Shown one piece after another: positions 28,501 through 34,556 of a stretch of DNA of 64,000 bases. The notes under the pieces were generated by a model. It had not been told where the DNA came from. It worked only from the letters and a program-made list of their open reading frames with translations, and did not search any database. Both the position numbers and the translations under genes were made by a program. The DNA is from Cliona cf. orientalis (taxonomy: Eukaryota; Porifera; Demospongiae; Clionaida; Clionaidae): assembly GCA_963930775.1 (NCBI GenBank), contig OZ005690.1, forward strand, positions 14,499,974-14,563,973. Reading direction: 5' to 3'. Within the stretch, counting starts at the first letter, position 1, and each line of letters opens with the position of its first letter.

Positions 28501-31500
28501 AAATTTTCAACCATCAAGGATACCGGTGACCCGAAACCCTATCACAATAGCACGTGAAATTTGGGTGCCGTTTATGCCACTTGACCCGTGAAAATTTCAC
28601 TCTCTTTAATATGGTGTAGTAATATTGTATACCAACGGTATCTGTTTGTTTTGCAGTTGAAGAAGCTACTGTACGTGTCCGCTTTCTTGACAGCTCTAAA
28701 GTATATGTTCTGTCATGGGTGGAGTTGCTCACAATGGAGGAGATGCCGTTCGAGCAGTATGAGGATCTCATTGCTGGAGTGGAGGTGATGGCACCCTGGC
28801 AGGATCGTCAGGGGAATTTGCAGTACTCAGAGGCTGTGGTACTTTCGGAGGAAGTTGTAAGTAATCAACAGTTGTTTCTACCATAAATCAGTGGGCGAGG
28901 TAGTACATTATTTGGGATATCAACACATGTAGGAAGAAAAGGAAGCCACTTCAGTGATTTGTGCAGGTGAAGAAGGTAAGGAATCCTATAATTTTGCATC
29001 ATGCTCCTATAATATGAATTTTATCATTGCTTGCTGTCCAGGTACTGGTACCGCTTCTGCAGCCACCAGTAAGGGCATGGATAAAGGTATGTTGGATAAT
29101 TTTCATAAAAGGAGTACATTATGGTTTTACAAACCTCTTGTGGTCAATTAGCTGGAATTCAACACTTAATTTATACTATTCATTCCTTATCAGCTAATAC
29201 TTTGATGGGAATCAAATTAGCCTTGGTTGAGTAGTCTTGTACACATTATGTACTAGTATGTTATTCCCCAGAATGTGTTTGTTTTGACTTGGTCAGCTGA
29301 GAATCCTTTTGGGGGGGGGGGGGGGGGGGGGGGGGGTCATAGTTGATGCACTAGCCTGTAATATTATTGTAAGGTTACATATACACTCCAACAGACATGA
29401 CTGCCATGTTTCAGTTAACAGGGTCGTCCATACTAATCGTGCAAATTCTGAAATATTTTATCCTTGGTGTATATTGTATATGCTTGAACCCCGGGCTTCT
29501 ATTTCCTTCGTGGCTCTCGAGACCTGGCTTCAGTTTTTAAATGGGGCCAGCATTATTTGTGTAGCACCATGCTGACTCCTGGTCACATAGTGCATGCAGT
29601 GCCGCATGGTACATATGCAGCAGCTTTAGATTTCGTTTCTGCCTTCTCCATAGCCTCTACCTTGCAGGAATGCCTTTCATTTCTGCGCCTCTTGATTGAC
29701 CATAGATAATAGAGGGGGACAACGCTTACAGAAGGAGCTGCAGAAGGTCTCCGCCCATTGGCATACATGATCACCAGTGCAACTACTAAGACCACACTCG
29801 CAGCTAACTCCTAGTGCGGTAGGTGTCACACCCCCTCAAAGGCACCTGGCCTTGATCCAGCATTTTTTTCTCAAGACTCTGATGAACCCCTGGCTTCTAA
29901 ACGAGACTGGTGTTTATTTGGGGGAGGCTTGTATTTGAGCATATTATGTAGTATGTGATTTTTTTTTCCAGAAACTAAGGCAAAATCTAAGCAGACAAAG
30001 GCTAAAAAGGTGCATTTTTCATTTTTAATTATTGAGGTCCATTTATATAATCGTTTGTGTGGTTTAGACCTGTAGTCCAAAACAAAAGGAAACAACTCCC
30101 AAGTCCAGTAAGTGTTGATTCATTTAGCAATGTTATATATAATTTATTCGTGTGTAGGAGGAAAAGGTAAAACTATGAGCAAAGAGAAGGTATTAAATTT
30201 TTATATGTAGCATAATAATAAAATGTGTGTATTACAAGTATGTGACATACAGTTACGCACCGATGCTAGCAAGAGTGTTGAAAAACTTATCATGGCCAAC
30301 ATATCACAGAATGGTTAGTAGGGTGTACTACTGTCAATAGAGTAGGGATTTATATTTACTGCTGGTTTGTATAGAACTTCAGGAGTCAGCAATGGATACC
30401 AGCAAAGAATCCGTGGCCAGTAATGAACACATGGCCAATAAAGATGGAGAGGAGAAGCTGCTAATTGAGGGGCATGCTTCATCCCAACATAAGCCGTTGG
30501 ATCCTACTGATCCACCCCCTACCAGCATTGATTTATCTTCATTTGAAGCGACAGTGCAAACTTCCAAACAGCCTTCTGAATATAAAACTAAGCCCTCCCC
30601 ACTTACATCCATTGTACAACAAGAAACATCGCCTCGTAGCATGTTAACTCCCATGCCAAACCGATCCTTTTCTTGTTTTGATCAACGATATTTTACACCC
30701 GATTCATTTGGTTTTATTCCACCTTCAATTACTCGCCGCCACACATATCCTCCACATAATCAGTTGGGAAATTCCTCCAATTATGGTTTTGGCTACTCAA
30801 GTTCTGGAGCTGATGTAATTAGTATAGTATGAGCTATTGAGATGTATCTACATGCCATAAATTATTTTTCAGGAAGCATTTGACGATGACAGTTATTCTG
30901 TAGGTTCCAGTAGCTCTTATCTCTCGCAGGTATACACATGGTTATTATACAAGGCACTCTTAATAGTGATAATTTTAATTTATTTGTACCGGCTCTTTCT
31001 TCAGCGTAAGAGCTCTGATGGGTCAAGGTTCACCTCTCCCCCTCCTTCTATGGACCTAGAATTTGTAAGATAGTTAAAAGGTATACACACAGTTCGTTAT
31101 CTTATATTATAATAATATTATACAGGTTTATACCCATTGGATATCGCCTCTGAAAGTTCAGTTGGACCGAATTGAATCTGAATTTCAGAAATTTAGTACC
31201 ACACTGAGAACGCAAGATGCATCATTGTCACCATTAGAGGGTGATTCTGGATACACTCTTCCTAAGCCTGTTTCTAAAACCCCTGGTAATTATTAATAGT
31301 AACTGTTATATTACTTGTACATATATATAACATTGCACTCCTGCATGTGTGATACATGTAGCTACATTCTTACATGCTGCTGAATCAGATTACATGGATA
31401 CTGCTACACTAAGTGAGAAGCCAAGTAGTGCAGGTACGTGTATGTTAGAAGAGTACGTTTTCATTGATGATATTCTATTCATATACATCAAAATTTCCAC

Positions 31501-33849
31501 CTTTGATCTACATGCACAGGCAAGGCATTGTCTTCCACCCAAGACAGCAAGACAGACCTATCTGAATCAGGACCTGGTATGAAATACGACCATATCCCCA
31601 CTAGCTAGCATACGTGTATTGGTCCGTGTGGTAAAAGATTGTCAATATAGTGCGTGCACAGTCTACATCGATGCCTCAATTGCAGAGATGAGACCCACTT
31701 CAGTTACAGAAACGATTTTCATGTCCTAGAAAGGCTCTATCAAGGCCCTGAATTTTTCACAGAATTATCTCATGCTATAGGTTGCACCATATTGTGATAA
31801 CCACGGAAGAGTTAATTATTGGGAATAATAATTAATAATAATACATGACATTGTAATACTATACACATCTATAGTAACAAAATAATATTATTGTAGGTTG
31901 CTATCTTGGGTATCCACAAAAGGAGAAGCATAGGGTGTGGATTGACAACCTCTCACAGCAGCGTCTAGAAGAAGCCGAAAAAAGTGCCACAGATTACATC
32001 TCCTTGGGAAAGTTACTCCTGCAGATTATTTTCTCCAAAGAGTTAGAGGAAGCTGGAAAGTGGTGCTGCACCAAAAGTAAGGGACGGCAAGTCTTGGATC
32101 AAGAGAAGCTCCGTGGAATAAGACGTAAATGAATGATTGTGCATTGTATATACAATGTCCTATTGCATATAACATACTGACTCCCTCTATCTTCTCTCTC
32201 TCTCTCTCTCTTCCCCTACTTGGCCCCACCCACTAAACTTGCTCTCATGCATAGTGCATCTTCACAAAAAGTTTTCATCCAAGCTTGGACTTAAGTTCAA
32301 AGGAAAGGAGGAGGCTGATAAGTGGGACAAGGCTGTAAAGAAGATGAATGCACACATCCGCTACCGGCGAAGTGCAGCACTGAAGGATGGTGCCAAGAAT
32401 GATCCTGGGTCTGGATCTGAAAGTGAACTATCCAGTTAATTATTTAGCATTCCAACTCAGAGATATTGAAATCACTACTATCACTGACTATAACTTACAC
32501 AGGCTGTCTCTGCTGCAACACTGATTATGCTATTGAGATGGGAGTGTCCTGCATAATATTATTATTGGAAAAGTTAATGGGTGTGGTAAAGGTCGCTAGA
32601 TTGCACGAACTGAGTTGACGCGGACTAACTGTTCTCTACATCAAGTCGATATACACTGGATAGTAGAAGCTAAGGTGCTATAGATGGAGAGCTAAACAGC
32701 TGCAGTTATCAAGTAAGAAAGATCGACTAACAAAAGTATATGCTGGGGGGGGGGGGGGTGGGCGGCGGGGAGCGATCGAGGAGGTTTATAGCCTTTAGTA
32801 CGTAATTGTATAGTCTCTACCTACTCCATTTATTATGTTAAGCTATAGTGACCATAACATAACATAAATGAAGGACGCCGTTTAGTCGCGCGCTAAGACC
32901 GATGATGTTGTGCGTTGAATTGGTATCGCGCTGATGGCGTTATTGACGCGCGTTAATCCACGCGCAAACGCGCTAAAATTCCTAACGGGACTAGCGTGAT
33001 ACTTCGCGCCGATGATGCGTAGTAACGTAGTTATTTTTGCGCGGGCTGTGACAAGCGTTAGGCTGTGGGCATATGGCCACAGCCCACCTAGGGGGGTCTG
33101 GGGGCATGCTCCCCCATAAAATTTTGGAAATTTCGACTCTCTGAGAGCGTTTCTGATGCAATCTGGCACCAGTTTTTGGACTGATTTTAGTAGCAATTTC
33201 TACTTTAGCACTCTTTGCAAACGCCTAGAATTATGATAGAATTATGTTGCTGTAATTTTGTAGTATGGGCATGTGATAAAATGGGGGGGCTCAGCCCCCC
33301 TTGTTTCCAAAGTGGGGGGGGGGGGGGGGGGGGGGGGGGGGCTGAAGCCCCCCCTGCCCCCCCTATTTCTCCGCCCCTGACTATGTTTTAGCTGGCATAT
33401 AGCTGCTTTAGAGCCTCACATTTGTAACCAAGTCCACCTCAGCACTGTGTTGAAGGAAAAGGTCAGCGAGATCTCTCCTTCCATAGTAGCTGACCAGATA
33501 AAGTGGATGGTTGCCCTTCTACAGTGAAACAACATTGGATTAAACAGCCATAGCTACTTAGATCGATCAGACCAAAATATTAAAAATAATAATACTATAG
33601 CTATTAGTTGTTGAGTGGTGTACCTCATCATGGATATTCACCATAGCTCCTTGATCTAGTAGAGCAGCAAACTGACTGATAGGAGTACTCTTGCATGACG
33701 TCTCGTCACGACATAGCTGAAGTAGCTCCTTCTCATCCTACAGAATTAATTTATTTGTAAACATAATAATTTTATGACAACTGTGACAGATATTATCATA
33801 ATGTATTGCGTACAGTAGTTATTATTACCTTAGTTAGTTCTTTTGCCAT
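1..33849 (-). CDS. Giant modular gene: ankyrin-FYVE-Roc-COR-Ig-SAM-RING-ZU5-SAM-SAM-death (3' partial)
   Basis: About 30 exons join in phase on the minus strand. Approximate exons: 33849-33829, 33737-33624, 33518-33420, 16267-16163, 15730-15632, 14722-14624, 14211-14113, 13397-13299, 12901-12803, 12051-11953, 11833-11735, 10240-10150, 9516-9467, 9407-9269, 9217-9008, 6142-3771, 3692-3404, 3347-3249, 3184-3080, 2942-2762, 2697-2543, 2437-1878, 1811-1640, 1593-1416, 1268-1095, 1007-898, 822-600, 548-439, 369-249, 65-<1. The ATG at 33849 begins MAKELTK. The join from the FYVE part (ends 9008) to Roc-COR (starts 6142) is supported by compatible phase and by the lack of an ATG before the P-loop, but could be wrong; then these are two genes. 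Likely a cytosolic signalling scaffold. The 3' end lies outside the window. Confidence 0.6.
249..369 (-). CDS. Exon 29: linker between SAM and death domain
   Basis: A short polar exon after a GCACAG acceptor reads KSSQGPTNSDRQARD and ends EKLKPKIG before GTAATA. It is conserved with the paralogue exon at about 48667-48778 and joins in phase 1 to the death-domain exon. No domain recognised. Confidence 0.6.
439..822 (-). CDS. Exons 27-28: SAM domain, second C-terminal copy
   Basis: Exon 27 (822-600) encodes a Ser/Pro/Gln-rich linker followed by NCKDMSSEQLAVWLRNHPS and DYEEDISKLR. Exon 28 (548-439) encodes DARINGHIFLSLNERWLERF and VGFQFAITNIIEDM. The intron sits at the same place as in the preceding SAM, showing duplication of a two-exon cassette. 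Confidence 0.75.
898..1268 (-). CDS. Exons 25-26: SAM domain, first C-terminal copy
   Basis: Exon 25 (1268-1095) has a Pro-rich leader, then SKDMSYEQLAVWLTNHPQF and DYQQDINKLK. Exon 26 (1007-898) supplies DARINGHVFLSLNESTLAQF and ISFGFKFAAMNIIEDM. The pattern of N-terminal helix, I-x-G-x-x-F-L-x-L turn, GF and a long last helix fits a SAM domain. SAM domains form homo- and hetero-oligomers. Homologues lie at 822-439, 53485-53205, 50560-50236 and 49195-48849. Confidence 0.75.
1416..2437 (-). CDS. Exons 22-24: ZU5 domain and UPA-like segment
   Basis: Exon 22 (2437-1878) begins GVWKLPGVEVCDETSVVVHS and holds ZU5 features: LKLHIHAGSLPE, EYEIPENTSLVSAFFWL, and FSGVGVIEE at the end of the beta sandwich. 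Exons 23-24 (1811-1640 and about 1593-1416) continue with a beta-rich stretch and LPELLHEVIL-like helix and strand, fitting a UPA domain. ZU5-UPA next to a death domain is known from UNC5, ankyrins and PIDD. The joint between exons 23 and 24 is uncertain: the obvious acceptor does not keep frame, while one nine bases later does. Confidence 0.75.
2543..2942 (-). CDS. Exons 20-21: C3HC4 RING finger and coiled coil
   Basis: Exon 20 (2942-2762) has the complete RING ligand series: CTKCAVCLN, DPCTLSCGHTFCQLCLAHMW and KSCPMCKKTW. This is a canonical C3HC4 finger of the kind found in TRIM and other E3 ubiquitin ligases, with a Trp after the sixth ligand pair. Exon 21 (2697-2543) encodes a charged helix, RNIESAHGREVERLRKEYSL and EEKELIEEFLEAKR, predicted as coiled coil. 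The pair suggests ubiquitin transfer to partners bound by the SAM and death modules. Confidence 0.9.
3080..3347 (-). CDS. Exons 18-19: split SAM-like domain
   Basis: Exon 18 (3347-3249) encodes EPPDEFSTEMSDRQFLLYL and NANGINYDVCKKLR; exon 19 (3184-3080) encodes ITAKEFNLSSYESWSLDLN and a last helix NALLSLLG. The N-terminal helix-loop, an intron in the middle, and the C-terminal helix copy the arrangement of the clearer SAM domains elsewhere in the gene. The family assignment is by analogy and less certain than for the others. Confidence 0.55.
3404..3692 (-). CDS. Exon 17: immunoglobulin-like domain
   Basis: The exon encodes about 96 residues with the I-set pattern: YQWSRIIND (core Trp), a DSKVMVIDGFESKYAG loop and YRCVISTSSRP (D/E-x-x-x-YxC type), then a final beta strand. 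The first core Cys is not obvious. It starts after TTTATAG and ends CCAG/GTAAAC, in phase with both neighbours. Ig domains usually lie outside the cell, but no signal peptide or membrane segment was seen in this gene, so this is probably an intracellular Ig fold. Confidence 0.8.
3771..6142 (-). CDS. Exon 16: Roc-COR (ROCO-family) GTPase module
   Basis: One exon of about 790 codons. The P-loop GVPRSGKTT lies near residue 40, followed by an acidic Ser/Thr-rich insert, the switch-II motif DTGGQ, and the base-recognition motif GTHVDK, then a COR domain beginning LPPSWYMFSIVLRRM with LSRLHKILGIVMYFPE. ROCO GTPases act as dimeric molecular switches; relatives include LRRK2, DAPK1 and MFHAS1. No kinase or leucine-rich repeats adjoin. 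After COR comes about 250 residues of conserved but unnamed sequence with several Cys residues, almost identical in the paralogue at 55363-57590. The apparent longer start upstream is GTG and lies before a splice acceptor (CTAACAG), so I read this as an internal exon. Confidence 0.9.
6583..6907. mobile_element. hAT-type non-autonomous element, perfect 8-bp target duplication
   Basis: The termini read CAGTGGCGGGCCCAG and its near inverse ending CCCGCCACTG. The direct repeat GGTTCCAG flanks it exactly (6575-6582 and 6908-6915). The CAGTGGCGG-type end and the 8-bp duplication are typical of hAT elements. G-runs and C-runs lie just inside the ends. No coding capacity. Confidence 0.9.
7270..7608. 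mobile_element. Pogo/Tigger-like MITE
   Basis: The ends are CAGTGCAACCTCGATTATC and the inverse GATAATCTAGGTTGCACTG, flanked by TA on both sides (7268-7269, 7609-7610). CAGT(G/C)-AACCTCGATTATC ends with TA duplication are typical of pogo/Tigger elements. The short internal frame is not a transposase. Confidence 0.85.
8223..8785. mobile_element. AACCCTCGGCGC-ended inverted-repeat element, copy 1
   Basis: Starts AACCCTCGGCGCGC and ends GCGCATGCGCCGAGGGTT. Two further copies occur at 10675-11690 and 16466-16790, with shared internal sequence (GGTGACCAGCAAA/GGTGGTCAGCAAA blocks). A CA microsatellite lies near its right end. No clear target duplication; TTAA follows the right end in two copies, and a piggyBac relation is only a possibility. 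Confidence 0.65.
9008..9516 (-). CDS. Exons 13-15: FYVE-type zinc finger and following helical segment
   Basis: Exon 13 (9516-9467) gives ADECAQCSRKFTLYRRQ and exon 14 (9407-9269) continues HNCHKCLVRVCDNCSKHK and later RVCDRCFDDLMAHRKNE. Together they place eight Cys/His ligands in FYVE spacing, with an RRQHNCHKC core close to the family R(R/K)HHCRxCG motif and the RVC motif near the end. Typical FYVE domains bind phosphatidylinositol 3-phosphate on endosomes; the second basic-motif His is Asn here, so binding is uncertain. Exon 15 (9217-9008) encodes an alpha-helical stretch (RPLTADELRILNIILVEYMD) of unknown function. Ankyrin plus FYVE recalls ANKFY1, but no BTB domain was seen. Confidence 0.8.
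9872..10088. mobile_element. Short MITE in intron 12
   Basis: The ends are ATTCCTTGTTTCCTGTCCAC and the inverse ending TACAGGAAACAAGGAAT. About 20 bp of terminal inverted repeat and 217 bp in total. Class not assigned. Confidence 0.55.
10150..10240 (-). CDS. Exon 12: degenerate terminal ankyrin repeat
   Basis: The exon begins after a TACAG acceptor and reads DHQTPLQIV, then KNSIVSLLKSAG, before a GTGGTG donor. The TPLQIV and VSLLKSAG segments fit the two helices of a last, diverged ankyrin unit. It ends in phase 1 and joins the FYVE exon correctly. Weakly conserved, so the call rests mainly on position and phase. Confidence 0.6.
10675..11690. mobile_element. AACCCTCGGCGC-ended element, copy 2, interrupted by another MITE
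   Basis: Starts AACCCTCGGCGCTG and ends GCGCATGCGCCAAGGGTT. The interior matches copy 1 up to about 11070 and again after about 11557; between them sits a separate TA-flanked element, so the insertion order can be read directly. Confidence 0.6.
11073..11554. mobile_element. TA-flanked MITE nested in the 10675-11690 element
   Basis: The ends are CCGTACTCGCTCTAATTATT and the inverse AATTAGAGCGAGTACGG, with TA at 11071-11072 and 11555-11556. This fits a Tc1/mariner-pogo element. An 84-codon open frame inside (11260-11514) shows no transposase motif. Confidence 0.8.
11735..16267 (-). CDS. Exons 4-11: ankyrin array, one repeat per exon
   Basis: Eight consecutive exons (16267-16163, 15730-15632, 14722-14624, 14211-14113, 13397-13299, 12901-12803, 12051-11953, 11833-11735). 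The last seven are exactly 99 bp, phase 0, and encode one 33-residue ankyrin repeat each, with the typical pattern G-T-A-L-H-x-A, then VVKLLLQSHADVN and a GTGAGT/GTGAGC donor. Ankyrin repeats bind proteins. The introns between the middle units share long similar stretches (for example around 13480, 14300, 14800 and 15810), so the array grew by tandem duplication of exon plus intron. The last two repeats, with VVKQLLLSQANVDIKN-type ends, form their own close pair. Confidence 0.85.
13096..13279. mobile_element. TA-flanked MITE between ankyrin exons
   Basis: The ends are CCGTAAATTGCGAATATTTC and the inverse GAAATATTCACGACCTACGG, flanked by TA (13094-13095, 13280-13281). 184 bp. A diverged relative may lie at about 42693-42896 in the AP-2 alpha gene. 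Confidence 0.75.
15131..15608. mobile_element. Pogo/Tigger-like MITE between ankyrin exons
   Basis: The ends are CAGTGGAACACCGCTTAATG and the inverse TTTAGAGGGGTTCCACTG, flanked by TA at 15129-15130 and 15609-15610. The related GTCCGC..AGAGG motif also appears near 18700-18890, where a diverged partial copy sits. Confidence 0.85.
16466..16790. mobile_element. AACCCTC-ended element, copy 3
   Basis: Starts AACCCTCACCGC and ends GCGGCGAGGGTT. Shorter than copies 1 and 2 and diverged inside. It lies at the start of the 17-kb intron. Confidence 0.5.
16800..18300. repeat. Three diverged tandem units of about 550-600 bp
   Basis: Each unit begins with a GGGGCGAGCCTGAG block (16814, 17353, 17941) and includes a TTGCAATTCGCTAAATTAGA block (17069, 17767; diverged at 18229). 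The first two also share the GAATATTTCGCGCTTATG segment. Short hairpins of the GTGGGG/CCCCAC type border the units. No open frame is shared. Confidence 0.6.
18301..19624. other. Intronic stretch with repeat fragments, no gene
   Basis: This part of the large intron holds a GTCCGC-rich fragment (about 18690-18890) resembling the ends of pogo-like elements, a truncated MITE (18893-19173) and two GTGTGGGGCTC..CCCCAAT hairpin blocks (19190-19275). The open frames seen are short and overlap repeats. I see nothing else. Confidence 0.5.
18893..19173. mobile_element. Truncated copy of the 54406-54719 MITE
   Basis: The sequence is the reverse complement of the complete element at 54406-54719: both carry the TTCCAGAT.TGACATCACA arm, the TGCAACCACT block and TGTACTCCTG at one end. 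About 40 bp of the left terminus is missing here. Confidence 0.7.
19625..20062. mobile_element. CAGGGGCGGATCTAG-ended MITE with 5-bp duplication
   Basis: The ends are CAGGGGCGGATCTAG and CTAGATCCGCCCCTG, flanked by CATAG on both sides (19620-19624, 20063-20067). G- and C-runs follow the ends, and a TTCGCGCGCTTCGCGCGC block lies near the right end. The ends and duplication length resemble those of the 12.8-kb element starting at 20583, so it may be mobilised by the same transposase. Confidence 0.8.
20378..20445 (+). other. tRNA-like fragment with B-box (pseudogene or SINE head)
   Basis: GGTGGTGTAGTGGTTGG resembles a tRNA A-box region and AGCGGGTTCAAATCTCGCT forms a T-arm with a near-perfect B box. 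The acceptor stem does not pair and no anticodon arm can be drawn with confidence, so this is not called as a functional tRNA. Confidence 0.35.
20883..21182 (-). other. Unassigned open frame downstream of the transposase
   Basis: An open minus-strand frame of 99 codons, without recognisable domain and without conserved splice links to the transposase, whose stop codon is at 21256. The segment is CpG-rich at its left side like the rest of the subterminal region. Probably not a gene. Confidence 0.2.
21256..28106 (-). CDS. EnSpm/CACTA (Tnp2-like) transposase, 11 exons
   Basis: Exons: 28106-27998, 25994-25452, 25293-25062, 24881-24769, 24313-24051, 23989-23819, 23670-23571, 23370-23173, 22975-22818, 22706-22600, 21799-21256, about 845 residues, phases consistent. 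The acidic Ser-rich N-terminus leads to a zinc-type pair (CEVCLAST..CTTAGC). The core carries family blocks LLLNTDGVAVFRSS, LWPVWIVVNELP, FNGKFGCLYCLQPGQT, QGIKGPSVLNLHPPF, VIVDDLHCLYLGV, and NVHLLIHICDCVKMWGPLWC with CFTFETMNGHLKK. These match metazoan EnSpm-like transposases. D, H and E residues in VDDLH and FETMNG are candidate catalytic residues. No internal stop was met, so it may be functional or recently active. Intron 1 is enlarged by the 26364-27978 element. Confidence 0.85.
21960..22590. repeat. CA-rich microsatellite in the transposase's last intron
   Basis: Long (CA)n runs mixed with repeated ACTCAAGCACATGCACAC and AGGCACACGCATGCACAC units. The open frames in it are artefacts of the repeat. 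Confidence 0.95.
26364..27978. mobile_element. MULE-like 1.6-kb element with perfect 9-bp duplication
   Basis: The left end reads CGGAGTGGCTATTGACACCG and the right end inverts to GGCCGTGGCTATTGACACCG, with similarity continuing for about 50 bp (GATAACAGCCAC / AATAACAGCCAC). TTATTTATA flanks both sides exactly (26355-26363, 27979-27987). A 9-bp duplication with long terminal repeats fits Mutator-like elements. No transposase is visible inside. It sits in intron 1 of the EnSpm-like transposase, so it is younger than the 12.8-kb element or at least than its gene. Confidence 0.85.
28107..28329. promoter_or_regulatory. Shared bidirectional promoter region
   Basis: Only 223 bp separate the start codons of the transposase (28106, minus) and the BEN gene (28330, plus). 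The interval contains CACGTG (about 28153), TATACAGCTATACAGCTA direct repeats, and a TATATATA box near 28293. Divergent transcription from one short region suggests coordinated expression, but no transcription start can be fixed from sequence. Confidence 0.5.
28330..32439 (+). CDS. BEN-domain protein with N-terminal Tudor-like module
   Basis: ATG at 28330 starts a basic peptide (MAERKRRRASGGGLAKR). Exon 2 (28657-28856) encodes ATVRVRFLDSSKVYVLSWVE and GVEVMAPWQDRQGNLQY, a small beta-barrel that looks Tudor/SH3-like. About ten short exons follow, Lys- and Ser-rich (for example 29972-30009, 30068-30107, 30375-30829). The last exons (about 31898-32126 and 32255-32439) encode a BEN domain: LGKLLLQIIFSKELEEAG, RQVLDQEKLRGIR, HKKFSSKLGLKF, NAHIRYRR. 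BEN domains bind DNA in chromatin regulators. TAA at 32437-32439. Its place inside a transposon beside the transposase suggests an accessory DNA-binding role; capture of a host gene is the alternative. Confidence 0.75.
32440..33379. other. Right subterminal region of the 12.8-kb element
   Basis: No gene. Contains G-runs (32744, 33313), a CpG-rich block (32876-33065) with repeated GCGCG, CGCGTT and AACGCG words, and a GGGGGCATGCTCCCCC hairpin at about 33101. The part near 33085-33195 is similar to the interior of the MITE at 40867-41219. Confidence 0.6.
33420..33849 (-). CDS. Exons 1-3: start codon and first ankyrin units
   Basis: Exon 1 (33849-33829) encodes MAKELTK. Exon 2 (33737-33624, 38 codons) contains ISQFAALLDQGAMVNIHDE, an ankyrin-like helix and loop. 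Exon 3 (33518-33420, exactly 99 bp) reads as one ankyrin unit ending AEVDLVTN before a GTGAGG donor. All junctions are phase 0 and the end of exon 3 continues into DWFRHTALMA of exon 4 at 16267, giving a well-formed ankyrin boundary. This is the evidence that the 12.8-kb transposon lies inside an intron and does not separate two genes. If exon 3 is read through instead, a stop follows within a few codons. Confidence 0.6.
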
Positions 33850-34556
33850 TATAGATGACTATCAATTGAAGGGCCGAGAACCATAGTGGGCTAACCCCAA
33901 AGTAAATGTGGGGAATTGTCTAAAAAGTCCAAAAATTGACTCAGTAAAAACCGTACATTGTACTCTACCAAGTTACTAAAATTTTCAGAAATGTGAATTT
34001 TCTGTAGCTCATGAAACACATTTTAAACATACTTTCAAGATTTGGGGGGCTAATTCAACATTTGTGGGTTAGGCCACTCTGGCTCTCAGCCCTTCAATTA
34101 CGCCATATAAACCAGGGATATCAATATTAAAAGACTTTAATATGCCAAAATTGAGGCACTAAGCTTGCTAGCTAGTATTCGACTCATGATGATGCTATTA
34201 TGATGAGAAAAGAATGAAGCACCTCACTAACCTAGCCACTTATTTATAGCGAACTAGCTACTGTAGCTAGCCACTGTCTGCAAATGCCGTAATACATTAT
34301 GAGATGGTGGATATTAATCACGATAATCATCTAAACGTGTTCTACCATAATATCCCATAGCTAGGTTCTACAAGCTATGAATATCATTATCAAGCCAGTC
34401 ACAATCATGACATGTACAAACATGTTTAATAACAATAATCTCTTAATCTGTACAACAATAGACAAGTATTTATAATATTTATAATAATAGCAATAATTAT
34501 ATACAACAGTTGCTATGAAAAGAAAAGGAACAGAAAAATATTATCTTCTTTTTTGG
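33850..34556. other. Intergenic: 5' flank of giant gene and 3' flank of AP2A
   Basis: The two minus-strand genes are arranged tail to head with about 700 bp between them. AT-rich, no open frame. A segment near 33885-34095 resembles one near 47762-47950 (both contain TTGAAGGGC / CCCTTCAA ends), so it is probably a short repeat. Confidence 0.4.

Larger units (their letters stand above)
20583..33379. mobile_element. 12.8-kb DNA transposon carrying a Tnp2-like transposase and a BEN-domain gene
   Basis: The left end reads CAAGGGCGGAGAA followed by a G-run and GCTCAG; the right end, inverted, reads CAGGGGCGGAGAA followed by a G-run and GCTTCAG. ACTAT flanks both sides exactly (20578-20582, 33380-33384). 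Inside are two spliced, divergently oriented genes (21256-28106 minus, 28330-32439 plus). About 150 bp inside each end the DNA changes to a CpG-rich stretch dense in CGCGTT, AACGCG and GCGCGC words, resembling the subterminal transposase-binding arrays of CACTA elements. It lies in an intron of the giant host gene. The end sequence is not canonical CACTA, so superfamily is set by the transposase only. Confidence 0.7.

Noticed and set aside
29309..29338. Poly-G tracts (also 32744, 33313, 42639) as G-quadruplex regulators
   Set aside because: They are simple runs common at or near element ends in this DNA; length may also be affected by sequencing, so no functional claim.
1..33849. DAPK1 orthologue
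   Set aside because: Ankyrin-Roc-COR-death order fits, but there is no kinase or calmodulin-binding segment, and FYVE, Ig, SAM, RING and ZU5 are foreign to DAPK1.
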